A stretch of DNA of 64,000 bases from NCBI GenBank assembly GCA_905178155.1, contig CAJINV010000004.1, forward strand, positions 5,620,828-5,684,827, read 5' to 3'. Position 1 is the first letter of the stretch, and each line of letters opens with the position of its first letter. A program made the position numbers and the translations under genes. Below, in pieces: positions 1 to 11,900 of the stretch. The notes below the pieces were generated by a model. The model was not told where the DNA came from. It searched no databases and worked only from the letters and a program-made list of their open reading frames with translations. The DNA comes from Amoebophrya sp. A120 (lineage: Eukaryota; Sar; Dinophyceae; Syndiniales; Amoebophryaceae).

Positions 1-1640
1 CGCACTTCGCACGGGAATTTCAATATGTTTTACAAGACTGCAAAAGAAAAGACCGAGCATGACGGATTATGCAGGTGCTTCAAACTCTTTTGCAGGACCC
101 ACCCTAGGCATTTATACATAAGTACACCCTAGGCCCGCAAGCGGATGAGGGAAAAACCGAAGCAAAAAGCACTCGCGAAAGAGAACAGGAGTCGCTCTTT
201 CTAGTGCGTGGCGCTGGTAGTTGCGCGAGTGTGGTGACTGCCACAAAACTGCAGCGCTTTTTGTGTTTTGCAGTGCGCATTTGTATACGTTATGGCCGTG
301 AAACAGAGTCGCTGTTTTGTCAAAGAGCAAGAGCAAGCGCTATGGGACCGAATGAAAAAAAAAGCAAAGGCAAAAAACTTCTGCTTGGCTATCAGGATGC
401 GCAGCATTGTCCCGCATGAGCAAGCAACGAACGAGGGGGCCGGCGCGCTTCTCTGCCAATGGACCGGCGCGCGCGAAAAAGAAACAAACGCGACAACAGA
501 GCTGCGCGGCAAGCTTGCGAAAAAAAGACGCGCGCTTGCTTTCAGACACAGGCGGAATGCCACACAGCTCAGGCGAGAAGCCGAATCTAATCACACTGAG
601 ACGCCCGGCGTGGGGAAAAGAACAAAGTGCGTGCCGACGTGCTGGCGCACAAGCAAGCACAACATTGCGCGGGGCACCAAAGTGGGGAGCCCCCTTTGGG
701 CGCAGGGGAAACAAACAGCGGGCACCCCCACAGGCCTAAAAGCGTGCGAAGGGAGGCGCCCGCCCCCGGCGCGGGCCCATGCCCTTACACAACCACACAC
801 AGCCACCAAGGTAGGCGGCGCCCGCATGTGCTGGTGGGTGCTGTTACGGGGGGGGGGGGGGGGCGGAGGGTAGCCACATCAGGGGGCGCCGCCCGCGCAG
901 CACAGCCACCACAATCAGCCAAGCAACGCCGCGCGCCCTGCGCCGGACGGTGCGTGGGGCCTTAGGGGGGTGCCCACTCGCAGCAGCCGCGGCGGGCTGC
1001 GGGACGAGTTCGGCGGCGCCGTCGCGGGCGGTGGTCCCAGTCGGAGGCGCGGGCGCCTCCTGGTCGGTGCGGGGGCCTGGCGGCCAAACACAGGCAACAC
1101 GCACACACTCACAGGCAAGAAAAGGGGCGCGGGCCCGTTCGGGTCTTGCTTGGGCGTTCCCAATGGCCCGCGCCAAGAACATGCCGCACGCCATTCCTTG
1201 GCTTGGTTGCCGCTCCGCTGTGCGGCGTCCCTTGGTTTGATTGCGCGGTCCGGCCCCTGAACGTCAACCAGGCAAAGCAACGCCGAAGGCCGGCGCATCT
1301 GCCGAAAGGCCCCCAAGAACGAAGAAGGCACACCAAAAGCCGACAGGGCAGAAGCAAAAACTAGCGCTCTCCGCCCTAGGCTAGGCGGCCTACGGTCACT
1401 GTCCTAGCCTAGGCGAGTCCGCCGCAGCGTTTTGGCCTAGCATGTCAAAAATTAGCTTCGCAAACTCGCGCAAGGCCCGGACTAGGGTAGTGCATGAGGA
1501 AAACATGAGGAAAAACAAAGCAAAACGATTTGCCCCACGCTAGGCCGCGCCAAACGTCCAGGGCACTGCGACCCATCCTAGCCCGGTGCATTGGACTAGC
1601 CTCGGTCTAGAACGCCGTCATGCTAGGATTCCGCATGCAT
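1..1640. other. GC-rich segment without recognisable gene
   Basis: No reading frame here has coding character; open frames in several phases reflect GC richness. It holds a 15-base G run near 849 and clusters of CCTAGG/CTAGGC words around 1370-1440 and 1540-1610. It lies directly downstream (in gene sense) of the last visible exon of the 1749-7297 gene and beside a family E right end, so it may be the inside of a large intron. This is inference. Confidence 0.5.
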
Positions 1641-1748
1641 TACAAATCTTTTTTTTTAGGGTAAATCCGCATTACAAATTTTATTTTTCATGCTGAGGAA
1701 ATTTGTAAGTAATGCATTTATACGAGTACGATAATTTTGCAGTGCATA
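1641..1748. mobile_element. Introner family E, left end not recognised
   Basis: The right half is typical of family E: GCATTACAAAT words, TACGAGTACGATA, then TTTTGCAGTGCATA, followed by TGTCG. A matching left end with TATCCTGTGCAAAAG and a TGTCG copy is not found between 1361 and 1640, so the element is either truncated or its left end lies outside the window. Confidence 0.6.
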
Positions 1749-4700
1749 TGTCGCCCCCCTCCTTCAACTCCGTTTGGCAGGTCCCGCCCAGGAGGTTCTC
1801 GGTATGGATTGCAGAAATGTCTGGGTCTGGAAGATTTTTACATTTTTGTCATGCATGTCTGACATGACTCGAGAATCTGTGATGCATAGGGGCATCGGAA
1901 AAGGCTCTCTCTCCAATCTGTCATGCAAAAACGTTGTTTCTCATGCGGAATTATATATACGCAACACATAGCAGCTCAAAAATTTGTCATACCTGGCTGC
2001 GTATTGCAGTCCGGGTACTTATCATCCACTTTTAGCATTACACGTCCTCTCCAGACTCAGACATTTTTGCAGTTCATACTCGGCGAGGTTGCGCAAAACA
2101 GAGGGGCGGACATTGGGGTTGTAGAACTTGTTCGGCAGCATATCCTGAGTAAAAGCATCCCCATACCAGACGAGTCAAGATGGGAAATCTCGTTCGTTCG
2201 TATGGATCGGCTCTGCCGACCGGGTGACCCATCGCCTTGCATATAAATGACCGACATACATAGGCGATCCCCGTTGCGGGACATACATATGGCCGTACGG
2301 AAGGGCCCTAAGCGCTACATACATAGTTCATCCTAGCGCCTACCACTTCGGTCGGGACTGAGTCAACCTGGACAAATCAGCCAACGTTGGCTGTTTTGCA
2401 TGACAAATTTGTCCTCGTAGTGTAGTCCTGTTTCGCTGGTTAAGCAGCATCACAGATCTAGCATATCATGCTATTTCTAGCATCGCAAATCCCAAAACAC
2501 GACTAGAAAAAGCTTCTCATGGGGCACCGCATGAGAAACTTTTTTGGCATGCAGATGTGCATGACAACTCTTGGGAGGGGATGTTTTTACTCAGAATACA
2601 GCAAGGTGCCGTCCTTGTAGTTTGACACGTTGTCCTGGTGCGAATTCCGCGCGCTCCCGTGGTACTGGTCTGGTACTTATGGATTGCAAATGTGTCTGGG
2701 TCTGGAAAGTTGGAACTCGTAATCCTAGCTTAACATAATTCCTGGGCACTCTGTATTGCATAACCGACAAATAAAGCCGCAGCCGTTTTTGTCATGCAAA
2801 AACGCAGTTTCTCATGCGGGCTGCCTATGAGAAAGTGCTCCGGATGAAAGTTGTCATGCTGGTCTGCATTCGGAAGTGTTTCCATATCCATCATCATGCA
2901 CATTTTAGCATCACAAGATTTTTCCAGACCTAGACATATTTGCATTTGATAGTACTCGATTGCGCGTTTGCTGCATCACGGTGGGCATCACCCAGGGTGC
3001 GTGGCGGAACGTCATGTCGTCCACAAACCTCGTGAACCAGCGCCGCTCCGTATCAAAGTGAAAAAAGTCCCCACCCCATATCGAAAACGAAATTTGTGAT
3101 GCTGTATTTCAGTACACAAATCAAATTTGTGTTGCAGTAGAGCACTGCACGCAGCGCGTAAGCCTAGGCAGGGGCCTTGTGGTGTAGGCGCCTAGCATGG
3201 TAGACGGCTTCCCTGTATGCCCTACAGCACTACAAATCGCTCGCATAACGTGCCGGGCAGCGTGGGCTTGCCCTCTTGCAAGACAGGCACGATTTGTGGT
3301 CACAAATCTGCATCACAAATTTTCATATGGATGCGCTTTCAATATGGGGAGGGGGGATTTTTCCTATTGATACTCCGCGAACCAACGGACGACCCGCAGC
3401 AAATCCTTGTCGTGCAAGGTATGCATTGCAAAACGATAACGTAGTACTAGTACGATCAGCATTTGAAGACAAGTTTTCATCCCAGAGTTTAAGTTAGTAA
3501 AGGAATTGAATTTTGTATTTAAAAATGCAGGCTCAACGTCAACAGGAGGTGCTTACAAACAAGCTTGGATTTGTAATTATTCTAATCAGGCATGCAAGAT
3601 TGTAATCCGTACGACTACGATAATCTTATGCAGGGGATACAAGGCGATGTCCAGCAACTTTTTCACAAAGTGGTTTCTCCGCGGATCTACCAAATCCGCG
3701 TACGGCGGTTCGGACGGCTGGATAGTGCTCAACGGTGGCAACGGGGGGTCCTTACCGGCGGTACGACCTATGACAGCATCCGCCACTTCCTCGAATATGT
3801 TACTCGCACCTTTCTATGCAGGGAAAAAACGTCGTGATCTACTGTGTCTGGAGGATTTATTTTGCAGATGTGTGTCCGTCGTGCGGTATTTGCATGGCAC
3901 AGAAGCTGCTCTGGCATGCAAGCAATATTAGCATCACAAGTTATAGTTTTGTGAAAACTTTGTCATGCATACTATAATTCTGGACGACATATCCTGTCTG
4001 TTTTTGTGTGAGTGAATAAAGAGAGCAGTACAACGAACTACAAGGTGGCTGCACCTCTACTACCACAACAAGGTGCTGGCACAGTCGATGACCCAGACGT
4101 TATATTTGTATTGGCTACTTTCAGAACCGGTCCTGCCTTGGCGCGCGCAAATGGGTTCAAGTCCTCCACATTTACGGAGAACCTCCACAAGGGGTTTGCC
4201 GCTGGGTGTCCGCTAAATATCGCGAGGAAAAATCCCCCCTCCCCATATTGAAAAGGTACGCCGCAGAAAATTTGCAGTGCTGATTTATTGACAATATACA
4301 CCAAAAATAGCTCGTAGAACCCTGTCAACTTCCACCAAGTGAAACATCATTGGTGAGGTGCCCAGGGCCCCTGGAGGTGAGAAACGAGCGCAAATCATCT
4401 CTGCCTATACAAGAAGGGAGTTCCACAGGCTCCGCCGCATTATGCGGGCAGTTTGTGATGCTATTAGGCCTACAGCGCAGAGGACGTTTCTCATGCTAAG
4501 CGCCTAGGCCAAAACCTCTCTACTCAGGCTTGATATAGGCCTGCCGTCCTCTCCAGCAAGACAAATCTGATTTGTGTAGGCAAGTCCAGCATCACAACAA
4601 ACTTCGTTTTGATATGGGGAGGGGGGATTTTTCATTTTGATACTCACGGGTCTATCATCATCGGGGGCTATTTCCTTCCACTTCTCTACGGCGCGCCGCA

Positions 4701-7297
4701 GGGCCGGCGCGATCGGTGGCGGATTCGGGGACCTGAGGCCTTCTGAGGGAACGAACATGTACGGATGCACGAATGCGCTGGGAAACAGGTCTTCCGGAAC
4801 GAGCGAAAAGAGCAGGAAAAGAGACGGCGCGACCGCATTGAGCAGGAAAAGAGACGGTGGGGCGCGCGTGTCTGCCATATCCGGTGAGACAAGCCCTCCG
4901 GGATCCGGGAATTCGTCGGTGGCAGCCTGCTCTAGTTGCCGCAAGTCTTTCCGTATCAAGCGCAAAAACGTCTGGGTCTGGAAGAATGATGTAAACTTGT
5001 CATGCAGATTTTCCACGACCCATGAGGTCTGGAATGCGGGACCTAGCATTACAGACCCTGTGAGGTCTCTACCATGCCTATCCTACATGAGAAACTCCCT
5101 CCCAACTTGGTCAAAAGTGGACAGCTTTTGGCACTCATGCAACACACATTTTTGCATGCTTCAGATTTACCATGACAAGTTGCCACCTTCCTGACCCAGA
5201 CATATTTGCAGTCCATATCCCGCACGTCGCGTTCGTACTCGAACACGGTCAAAAGCCATGACAGTGCACAACTCCCCCTCCCCCCCCTCATATGTATAGC
5301 ATGAACGGCAGTACATCAAGCGTCAGCAAGAATGCCGGTCTTGCATGACAAATTTTCCCAAGAGTGTAGTAAGTACTGTTTGGGCTCCTTCCGGAGTTTG
5401 TCATCCATAGAGGGACAGCATAGAGTTGGTGTTTTGCATGAGAGATGAGAACGAGGGGGAGCTGTGCACTGTCGTAAAAGCCCGTGCTGCGGTCCGTTTG
5501 AGTTTCTGCGCTCAAGGCGGCACAGTTTAATTTTTTCGGGAGCATTCCGAAGTGCGTCCGCATACTCAGGGTTCATTGGCTTCGGTAAAGCCGGTCCCGT
5601 GTCCGCATGTTCTTTAAACAAGAACTCTTTCAGTGGCCTCCCCAAATCAGCACGTTCAGGGTTCTTGTTCCACCATTTGCCGGAAACTAACCGCCCGTCA
5701 TCCTTCGCTAATGCAGCGTAGTAGTCCACGTTATGCATTGCAAAAGTGTCTGGGTCTGTACTCTGAAAGATTGCTGAGGTTTGTGATGCTGTGTCTGCTT
5801 GACACGGAAGGTGTGCCATGCAAGGCCTAGCATCGCAGGATTTGAAGATACGGCTTCCCAAAAATGCTTAATCCGCATGACAAACACCTTCTTTCGGCGA
5901 CAGGAAAAGGAGCTCCCTTTGCTGTCTAAGCATGACAGATTTTTGTGTGATCCAAGTATGCGTCACAAGTTCGCATCCTTCCAGACCCAGACATTTTTGC
6001 ATTTGATACACGTCCGCCTGATCTGCCACGAATGCGCGTCGATACAAGGCGTCGGGGAGCGTGTTCCACACCAGATTTTTTTCCCGGTTCAGGGGCGCCG
6101 CAGCGAGGTTCTTTCCCGCGGCCGTCAGCGCCACCTGCAGCCTGTCAAAGGCCCGCTTGTACCGCGAGGAAGCAGGGTCGTCGTTTTTGCGGGACAACAC
6201 CTCGTGGGATTCTGTCAGCCAGTCTTTCAGCAGCCCAAACACGTTGTTTTCGTTTCGCACCAAGTACTTGACCGCAAGGTCCTGCAGCGTCAGCCACATG
6301 AACGCCGGCAGGTCTTCCAGGGCTTTATAGGTAGGGGCGAAAGCGATTGATCGCAATCGGTTCAATTCGGTGTCGTGCTCGTCGTACGCCACGTCGTTTC
6401 CGTGTATGTCGCGAGGTACCTCGGCGTACTTGTTCATCTCGTTTCTGACGTTTGTCAGGTATCCTGTGCAAGAGTACCGTATTCGTATTGCAAGCATGCA
6501 TTACAAATCTTTTTTGTATAAGTGAAATCCGCATTACAAATTTAATTTCTCATCATGCTGAGGAAATTTGTAATGCATTGATACGAGTGCGATACTTTTG
6601 CAGTGCATATCAGGTGCTGCTGGACAATCCGTTTCGCGTATTTCTTTTTACTTTCATTGTGATCCTTGTCATCACGGTAAATATGGTCCTTGTAGAAATT
6701 GATATCCTCCAGCTCATTCTTTTCCAACGCGTCATGAATGTTGATGTTCAGCACAGTTTCCCAGGGCACATCGTCGAAAAAGGCTTTCTGTATTATCTCC
6801 CCCCGCTTTGCTTCGTCGGCACTGAAAAAGCCGTCGAGCGCGGTCCGCAGGTCCCGCCCGACGGCGAGTAAATCGCCGATTTCGAGGCTGGCAAGCGGGT
6901 TCCGGTCGTGCTCCAGGGTGTGCACAAAGGGGGCGTAGTGGTCCCACAGCAGGTTAGCGGAGGCGGGCTGGAGATGAAAAACTGTGTCCGACGAGGACGT
7001 GGGTAGTCTCAAGGTGCCGCACAACGCAAAGAGGGAAATCGCGCTGATAAAGCAGGAGGTGGTCGTCCCCATACTACTGGTGCTGCGACGGAGATGTTGA
7101 TAAAAGGAGCTCCTCGCGCGGGCTGCGGCCCTCGTCGTGCTGGTACTAGCACTAGAATTTTTATCCGCGCTCCTTGTTGATCTCATCTTCGGACTTCTTG
7201 TGCGTTGATCTTCTAGTCCGACGAACAAAGACGCTGTCGTGCAGAACTCAAGGCCGTCGTATCCACTATTTTGGTTTATGCCTCTTTTTCGCTTCAT
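1749..7297 (-). CDS. Protein of unknown function, 12 visible exons, 3' end not seen
   Basis: I do not recognise this protein. Joining exons 7297-6610, 6459-6009, 5731-5477, 5256-5218, 4953-4643, 4217-4118, 3814-3640, 3419-3373, 3050-2952, 2677-2599, 2140-2079 and 1802-1749 (one 5-bp repeat copy shared at each junction) gives about 786 codons in one frame. The start chosen is the first ATG at 7297, which gives a basic N-terminus (MKRKRG) and, near residues 75-100, a hydrophobic stretch (SCFISAISLFALCGTLRL) that could be a signal anchor. The rest is charged and globular, with Trp-rich parts such as RVVRWFAERRWF and a proline-rich loop near the middle. All eleven introns between these exons are introner elements; no GT-AG intron is needed. 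A twelfth intron begins after 1749 and the gene presumably continues past it, possibly beyond the window. Confidence 0.7.
1803..2078. mobile_element. Introner A1
   Basis: Family A ends: TATGGATTGCAG with core TGTCTGGGTCTGG on the left and the complement CCAGACTCAGACA...GCAGTTCATA on the right. Flanked by CTCGG on both sides. Removal joins two coding exons in frame (NLAE to NLLGG). Confidence 0.9.
2141..2598. mobile_element. Introner C1
   Basis: Family C ends: TATCCTGAGTAAAAGCATCC and the complement TTTTTACTCAGAATA. Direct repeat CAGCA on both sides. At 458 bp it is the longest ordinary member of family C here. Removal keeps the frame (GTLL to PNKFY). Confidence 0.9.
2678..2951. mobile_element. 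Introner A2
   Basis: TATGGATTGCAAATGTGTCT on the left, CCAGACCTAGACATA...GCATTTGATA on the right, direct repeat GTACT on both sides. Removal joins NRV to PDQYHG in frame. Confidence 0.9.
3051..3372. mobile_element. Introner D1
   Basis: Family D ends: TATCAAAGTGAAAAAAGTCC and GGGGGGATTTTTCCTATTGATA. Direct repeat CTCCG on both sides. Its interior is clearly related to D3 at 22300-22621 (shared GTGATGCTG, CACAAATC, TCTTGCAAGACAG words). Removal joins WFAE to RRWF in frame. Confidence 0.9.
3420..3639. mobile_element. Introner E2
   Basis: TATGCATTGCAAAACGATAA on the left; ACTACGATAATCTTATGCAGGGGATA-type right end; direct repeat CAAGG on both sides. Removal joins LLDIA to LHDKD in frame. Confidence 0.85.
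3815..4117. mobile_element. Introner A14, divergent
   Basis: The ends are degenerate (TATGCAGGGAAAAAACG left; CCAGACGTTATATTTG...GGCTA right, the latter family A-like), but CTTTC is perfectly repeated on both sides. Joining across it fuses GPVLK to GASNIFEEV in frame. The end no longer reads ATA, which suggests an old copy. Confidence 0.7.
4218..4642. mobile_element. Introner D2
   Basis: Ends TATCGCGAGGAAAAATCCCC and GGGGATTTTTCATTTTGATA. The flanks CTAAA and CTCAC match at only three of five positions, so the repeat has decayed or the boundary moved. Joining gives DDDRPVS to GHPAANP in frame. Confidence 0.8.
4954..5217. mobile_element. Introner A3
   Basis: TATCAAGCGCAAAAACGTCT left, CTGACCCAGACATATTTGCA then GTCCATA right. 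Flanks TTCCG and TCCCG (4 of 5). Removal joins ERDVR to KDLRQLEQ in frame. Confidence 0.88.
5257..5476. mobile_element. Introner B1
   Basis: Family B: core GTGCACAACTCCCCCTCC and its complement GAGGGGGAGCTGTGCACT; ends CATGAC and GTCGTA are slightly mutated from TAT/ATA. Direct repeat AAAGC on both sides. Confidence 0.88.
5732..6008. mobile_element. Introner A4
   Basis: TATGCATTGCAAAAGTGTCT left and CCAGACCCAGACATTTTTGC then ATTTGATA right; direct repeat CACGT on both sides. Joining gives ADQADV to DYYAAL in frame. Confidence 0.92.
6460..6609. mobile_element. Introner E3
   Basis: TATCCTGTGCAAGAGTACCG left, GATACTTTTGCAGTGCATA right, direct repeat TCAGG on both sides. Removal joins VQQHL to TNVRNE in frame. 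At 150 bp it is typical of the compact E members. Confidence 0.92.
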
Positions 7298-8967
7298 GTA
7301 CTTGTAGAAAAATTCTAGTTTTACTGTGTCAGAAAAACGCGCGTAATGAGTACTAGGCCCGAAAGGTCAAAGTCAAAGATCTCTGGTGTCCACTCATCAC
7401 GCACTACTTTTGATTACGTTTACCTTTACGAGAACGAGATGCTATGTTGCCGAGATGCTAATTGATCGTACACTGACTTTTTGCGTTAAAAAGCAGGAAT
7501 AAAAAACCGCTTTGTGTGCCTAAGCTAACTAAAAAGTTGAATATTTTTTGAAAAATTTTACTATCTTACACTTGATTGGTGTCATTTCTCACAACCGTTT
7601 GCGCGCCCAAAACTGGAAAAATTATGAATGAGTGCAATGGAACGATTCCAGTCTTCACATCACTGACTTTCAACAGAGCCAAACACCGAAACAACCGAGA
7701 CCGAATCGTTTTCGTCGATGTTGCAAAAATGTGATTTTAGCCCCGAGGCGCCAGCCGCCTGGAGTTATAGTTTTTTTTCGGAAGATCGATTTATGTTTTT
7801 CTTTTTTGTCAAGGATCTACTGTCAGCACTTATCGATCGATTTCGTGAACGCGAATGCAGACCGAATGGCTTTGTCAAACAAACCCGACGAGGAATTTGT
7901 TGATTTCAGATCGCGTGTGTTGATCTAGACCAACATAATTTATTTTTCGCCATGGATCGGGGAAGTTTCAATGTGATCATGCCTTTTTATTTTTGATCAT
8001 GATCTTGTTCATGGCAGAGCACAGCTCTGTAGTTTTTCGTTTTGCAAAGTGGGCAAGAAGTTGTTTTACTTCTGTCGGAAAATGTATGTATTATCTACTT
8101 AAAGAGTAAGTACACGACAGCACCGATTCGTACTATACAACCGAGCAGACGGAAAGCAAGAACGACAGGGGTCTCGTGCCGGGGAAGCAATAGCAATAGC
8201 GAAGCCAGAAAACCGACGTACACAACATGAAATTCCGATCAACCGGTAGGGCGGCGTCCCTGGTGAAAGAGACCAGGTCGCTGTCAGAGACCAGGTCGCT
8301 GTCAGAGACCAGGTGGCTGTCGTCAGGACGCGGCCGGCGGTTGCTGTAACGTTTTCTTGTGAAATGCAATATGAAATGGAAATCGTACACAACATGAGAC
8401 TGGACGAGTGAAGCTGAAAGTTGTGCAGCGTTTCAAAAAAAGAAGTATCATTGCGCATGCCCAGCGTGTTAGTTTTTGAAAGCGTCATGGTCATTGTTTT
8501 AGTTTTACTACAACTTCGATTTCGAAGATATAATGCAATTTTCGTCATTGGTTTATTTTGGTCTTCAACAACATAAATATACCAAAAGGTTTAGGATTGA
8601 TCATACATAGCCATCAATGTCGTGCGAGATGTGGAACTGCGGGTCCCTTTCTGACTTTGATGAAATCGAAAAATGAATGCTGTGTTGCTGAGTTACTTTT
8701 GATCTGTTTCTGTACCACATAACTGACGAAGAAAAATTTTCATTTAGACTTCTCTAGGTGTTGCATTCAGTTTGTTCATTGATTTTAGCATAAAATACGA
8801 GGACCTCGAACTGCCACATTTGATGTTGACGAAACACCATTTGTTCTATTGCTTGAGTTTCTGCTATGGTGGTCCTCATGCACAAAAATTATACAGCGCA
8901 AGCACTTTTTTACAAAAATGTTGTTCTTTCCAACATCAGGAGAGAACAAATGCGGGCGTCATTCTAT
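7298..8967. other. AT-rich intergenic spacer
   Basis: It lies between the 5' end of one minus-strand gene and the 3' end of the next. No coding frame is convincing and no introner is present. It contains a short tandem repeat (see next entry). Promoter elements for the 7297 gene should be here, but I see no diagnostic motif. Confidence 0.6.
8268..8321. repeat. 18-bp tandem repeat, three copies
   Basis: The unit GACCAGGTCGCTGTCAGA is repeated three times head to tail, the last copy with one change (GGTGGC). Confidence 0.9.
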
Positions 8968-11900
8968 CTAGGTCTCATCTTCCCGACCTTTTCTTCCCTC
9001 CTTCTTCGTACGGCGCTCGCTGGACTTTTCTCGTTTCCGTGAGGAATTGTGTGAGGTTTTGATGCGTCTTCTCATCACACAAAAAAAGTGTTACAGTTAC
9101 ACATTTGTTATCAATTCAGCTTCAGCAACACAAATATCTTTGCATGAGAGCAGAGAAAACTTGCTACGTATGCAACAATCCTACGGGAAAACACGGACGA
9201 AACAAAGCTCCGATGCATATCCGGCATGACAGAGCTTGTCTGCCGTGCTCTTGCAATTTTTGGAAATTGGCCAACGTCCAATTCTTGCAAACCGAGCGAA
9301 AAAATCCAAAAAATCGCCTCCCCACGGGTGAGGAGCGACTCGTAGGCGGCAGAACGGCTGAGGCAAAGACAAAAAGTTTTGCAATTTTTCAAAATTGGCC
9401 AGCGTCAGACATTGCCAAACCGACCGAAAAAATCCAAAAAACCGCCTCCCCACGGGTGAGCAAAGATTCGTAGGCGGCAGAACGGCTGAGGCAAAGACAA
9501 AAAAATTTGCAATTTTTCAAAATTGGCCAGCGTCCAACGCTCACAAACCGAGCGAAAAAATCCAAAAAACCGTCCCCCACGATGGAGGAGCGACTCGTAG
9601 GCGGCAGAACGGCCTAGGCAAAGACAAAAAGTTTTGCAATTTTTCAAAATTGGCCAGCGTCCGATCTTTGCAAACCGAGCGAAAAAATCCAAAAAACCGC
9701 CTCCCCACGATTGAGGAGCGATTCGCAGGCGGCAGAACGGCTGAGGCAAAGACAAGAAGTCTTGCAATTTTTGAAATTTGGCCAGCGTCCGATTTTTCCA
9801 AACCGAGCGAAAAAATCCAAAAAACCGCCTTACCACGGGTGAGGAGCGATTCATAGTCGGCAGAACGGCTGAGGCAAAGACAAAAAGTTTTGCAATTTTT
9901 CAAAATCGGCCAACGTCAGACGCTGGCAAACCGACCGAAAAAATCTTTTGGCCTGCAACACAATGTGTAACTGTGACACTTTTTTCGTGCGATATTTCTG
10001 GAATAATTTTTATGCTCGTCTGTGTCGGACGAGGAGGAGGTGTTGTGTGATTTTCGACTCTTTTTGGACTTATGTCTCTTTTTCTTGTCGCCCTTGGAGG
10101 ATCTGCTCCTGTGTTGTACTGGCGTCTTGGAAGCCGTAGAGAAATTCGGACTGGTCATGTCGCCGCTGTGAATCTCCATGCCATCTCCACGACCTCCTGC
10201 ATCTCTTGTTTTACTGCTGTGCTGCGCGTGACTCCGGAACGAGGACTCGTCGGCCCCATGGTCTCCTTGTGCTTCGAAGTGGTGGTCTTCACGCTTAGTA
10301 CTTCTACCCGCTTCCCCTCTCGACGAGGACTGGTGTCGTCTATGACGTCGGCGTCGACTGGAACTACTTTCAGCACGCGGCCCACCTGCCGCCCCAGAAG
10401 AGCCGAGGCTGCTCGAAGATGAGCCACGCCGGTGTCTACTGCTTTTGCGGGATTTGTTCTTCCGTTTCTTTGCCTTCTTCAAATGCGGACTGGTGCTGCT
10501 TCTCGTCTTTTTCTTGTTGGCACTTATTTCTCGTTCTGCTTGATCTTGATGTCGTGGTCCAGCGATAGTTGACGAAGACCCCCGAAAGCGACCTCGGCCA
10601 CCACCAGCAGCTGCAGCCGCTAGATCTATCGCCACACTACAACTCGGCGGCGGCAAAACTTGACTCGGGCGCGCGGTCGCGATTGCCGGGGGTTGGTTTA
10701 CCACATCAAGTGCAGCAGGCACGGCTCCAGCTGCACCAGAGTCAACTTCGTAGTCGTACAGATGCAGCTCCTGCTCCCAGTCCATCGTGAAAGCCGTGAA
10801 ATCCCACTCCGTGTCCAGATCGTCGGGGTTGAAAATGACTTTGCAGGCGGAATGGTCTTGCACGATTTCAGCTACCTGCACGATTTCATCTGGATGCAAT
10901 GCGGGCTGATGTTGCAGTAGCTCATCTTTTGTCTGCGCTCTTTTCTTGTCGTCACCGGCGGCACTGTTTGCTCTATTTTGCGGCTCTGAAGAATTTTGAG
11001 TTGGAACGCCGTCGTCGTGTAGGGCTTTTCCTTCTTGTTCCCGCGGATCGAACGTTGCTTCTTCACCATCGAGAGCCTCTTCGTGCGCGACTCCCAAGGA
11101 GGTGGAAGCTTTCTCCAATACGATCGCACCTTCAACATCCTCCTCCGCGACGGATCCGAGGTCGCTTACGGAGTCGTCCTGTTGTTGTTTTATCGCCAAG
11201 TGTTGATCCTTATTTCTTCTTGACGGTTCTGTTGGTCGCAGCTCCGGAATGGTGTTGTAGTTGTTTTCCGCGAGCATCAAGACACCAGCACTGGCCTCCT
11301 CATACTGGTTAAACTCCTGCTGCTCATCCTCCTCAAGATCGTCCTCATCCTCCTGCTCCGCGCGGGGGTTGAAGGGTTGATCTCCCGCTTCGAAAATCGT
11401 CACCGCGTGGAGTTCTTGTTCTTCTCCTTCTTCTTGGGAATGATCGGAGGATACGATACTCTCGATCTCGTCGTTTGTATCGGTAGTTCTCGTTGCCGGA
11501 GGAACAACAATTTCCTCTCTACTTCCACCTTCCTCGGAGATCTCGCTTCCACTGCCGTTTTCGCTTTGACCGAACTCAACATCTTCCTGCTGATCCTCCT
11601 CGTCCTCCGACGCCAGGACCGATTCTTGCAAGAAAGCGGACGAGTTGCAGCTCCCTTGGTCCTCGACTTGTCCACTTTCGGTGATGTTGTCCTCCCCGTC
11701 GACAACATGACCCCCGCCGATCGAAGGGGAAGATGAAGATTTTGCGGAATGATCATCCATTTTTTCATGCTTCTTCACAACGCCACTTTTTCCAGCACCC
11801 TCATTACCATCCGCTAACTGCAGCAGCATGGGACCCGGAATTTCGTCACACCTGAAGTTCGCGTCTGTGAGCTCGAATCGGTTCTCATCCCCCGCCTTGC

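Noticed and set aside
203-1364. Several overlapping frames of 70-200 codons at the left end
   Set aside because: All phases on both strands are open at once in GC-rich DNA; none has a domain or a matching exon structure.
8268-8321. Possible CRISPR-like repeat
   Set aside because: Three contiguous 18-bp copies without spacers in a eukaryotic spacer; a plain tandem repeat.
9105-9903. Repetitive frames of 90-153 codons on both strands
   Set aside because: They are translations of the 128-bp minisatellite inside an introner.
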